From Rhizobium sp. SL86 (GTDB lineage Bacteria; Pseudomonadota; Alphaproteobacteria; Rhizobiales; Rhizobiaceae), in assembly GCF_026672545.1 (NCBI RefSeq), contig NZ_JAPPRJ010000001.1, forward strand, positions 1,609,001-1,673,000: 64,000 nucleotides of DNA, given 5' to 3'. The notes under the pieces were generated by a model, which did not search any database, was not told the DNA's origin, and worked only from the letters and a program-made list of their open reading frames with translations. The position numbers and the translations under genes are program-made. Below, in pieces: positions 63,901 through 64,000 of the stretch. Numbering within the stretch: the stretch's first letter is position 1; each line of letters begins with the position of its first letter.

Positions 63901-64000
63901 ATTTTTCGACCGTTTCGGCGCTGGCGCCGGTGTAGCTTGCGGAAATGCGCACCGTCGTTGGTGCAATCTCCGGATATTGGGCGATCGACAGCGTGGTGAT
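60974..64000 (-). CDS. RND multidrug efflux permease, AcrB/MexB (HAE1) type, 5' end beyond the window
   Basis: An inner-membrane proton antiporter. 1008 residues are visible and the frame runs open to base 64000, so roughly 25-30 N-terminal residues lie outside. The proton-relay aspartate pair is in LLVDDAIVVVENV, the TM10 Lys in AAKNAILIVEFAKDRQ, and the near-start IAQYPEIAPTTVRISASYTG is the AcrB-type pattern. The length and two large periplasmic loops agree with HAE1 pumps for hydrophobic drugs. The downstream NodT-type lipoprotein is the likely partner; the membrane-fusion protein gene should lie just beyond the window. No regulator is visible. Confidence 0.95.
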   Translation of the reverse strand: MTTLSIAQYPEIAPTTVRISASYTGASAETVEKSVTTIIEDGMTGLDDLTYMTSSSSTGSSTVTLTFGTSIDPDIAQVQVQNKLQLVQSQLPDVVQTAGIEVTRSTSSILLVGALVSTDAKMRPVELGDIFSTQIEDQIKRLEGVGSVQVFGTGYAMRVWLDPYKLNKFQLTATDVTSAIQAQNTQVSVGALGGLPSVDGQQINITVTAQSQLQTVSEFKSIILKTETGGATVRLSDVARIEIGQESYSTNTRSNRNPATGFAVNLATGANALDTAERVKTALNSIAPSLPKNVVITYPYDTTPFVQLSIEKVVHTLFEAIVLVFVVLLVFLQNLRATFIPMIAVPVVLLGTFGILALTGYSINTLTMFAMVLAIGLLVDDAIVVVENVERIMSEEGLSPKEATEKSMGEITGAIVGIALVLTAVFIPMAFFGGSTGIIYRQFSVTIVSAMLLSALVAIVLTPALCATMLKPIKHHGEKRGIAGWFNRNFDRTTNGYVSTIGYLLKRPLRVMLLFAIVIGGCGWFFLRLPTAFLPQEDQGVLMTIIQLPNGATQARSEEVIKKVENYYLDQEKDAIRDVFAISGFSFTGSGQNYAMVFAKLKDFDLREDPKLAASAVVRRAMGYFMTIRDAMVFPLQPPAIPGLGNSSGFSMYLVDSGKNGRDALTQAAQQLIQAGGANANVSSLRSNNPPAETQLKFLLDQEKMGAMGLDIATVNSMLSIIFAGRDVNDFTLNSELKPVYVQGDAPYRMQADAINNWYARNTEGEMVPFSAFLKSQWVSGAPTLSRFNGVSAISLEGSGGAGVSSGTAMDTMEQLTSELPGGYSVAWQGISYQERLSGSQAPVLYALAILVVFLCLAALYESWSIPFSVIMAVPVGVLGALAAATFFGQSNDVYFKVGLLTTIGLAAKNAILIVEFAKDRQAAGTSLVDATLEAAKLRLRPIIMTSLAFILGVVPLAIATGAGSAAQNSIGIGVLGGMLSATVLGIFFVPSFFVVVRTLTRGKKPAN

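Noticed and set aside
1..64000. Search for tRNA, rRNA, CRISPR, transposases or phage genes
   Set aside because: None was recognised by eye; short tRNA genes in gaps could be missed, and a tRNAscan run would settle that.

Overview
The window is high-GC DNA from the chromosome of an alphaproteobacterium in the Rhizobiaceae (Rhizobium/Agrobacterium-like). The evidence is the housekeeping gene content and order (leuD-leuB, asd, pdxY, a 180-kDa NAD-glutamate dehydrogenase, purH-heparinase-rsmB-htpX), an amino acid:[carrier protein] ligase of the type known from Bradyrhizobium and Agrobacterium, and mosaic intergenic repeats of the rhizobial RIME kind. The species cannot be named from sequence reading alone. 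No rRNA, tRNA, CRISPR array, transposase or phage gene was seen. Every reading frame given with confidence above 0.5 is intact, apart from the two genes cut by the window edges.

Layout. 1-1662: leucine biosynthesis (end of leuD, leuB). 1761-2576: a PAP2 phosphatase. 2612-6595 (minus): a three-gene sugar-nucleotide and initiating-transferase module resembling the R. etli wreV/wreQ/wreU genes for QuiNAc in O-antigen. 6975-18878: asd, a lytic transglycosylase, carbonic anhydrase, pdxY, NAD-GDH, an MFS transporter and purH. 18990-23469: heparinase-like protein, rsmB, htpX and a DUF1674 protein. 23492-24162: two small unknown proteins.

24525-30178 holds what looks like a complete DSF (diffusible signal factor) circuit. 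It comprises an RpfF-type synthase, an RpfC-type hybrid sensor kinase and, where Xanthomonas has the REC-HD-GYP protein RpfG, a REC-PAS-GGDEF-EAL protein whose GGDEF motif is altered but whose EAL site is intact. 30388-30894: a DUF892 stress protein. 31019-35313: an arsenic operon (arsR, LMW-PTP arsC, acr3, glutaredoxin-type arsC, arsH, MFS). 35639-39954: catalase, an amino-acid permease behind a near-perfect EcfG-type promoter, and an S58 peptidase. 40050-40657: a ParDE-like toxin-antitoxin pair. 40766-45011: lysine/pipecolate-type catabolism (ALDH7, FAD amine oxidase) with LysR and a stand-alone Lrp effector domain.

45659-54092 is a second unusual cluster on the minus strand. It encodes a carrier protein, an acyl-CoA-dehydrogenase-like flavoenzyme, an aminoacyl-carrier-protein ligase (aaRS paralogue), DUF1839, a GH2 beta-mannosidase-like enzyme and an 846-residue APH/M23/class-III-aminotransferase fusion that has lost the key residues of all three domains. 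It reads as a biosynthetic pathway that activates an amino acid on a carrier protein; the product is unknown.

54289-55146: a D-Ala-D-Ala carboxypeptidase, followed by about 1.2 kb of repeat-rich DNA with no convincing gene. 56332-59264: epmB-epmA divergent from efp (EF-P beta-lysylation). 59414-64000: a NodT-type outer-membrane factor and an RND pump that runs off the window.
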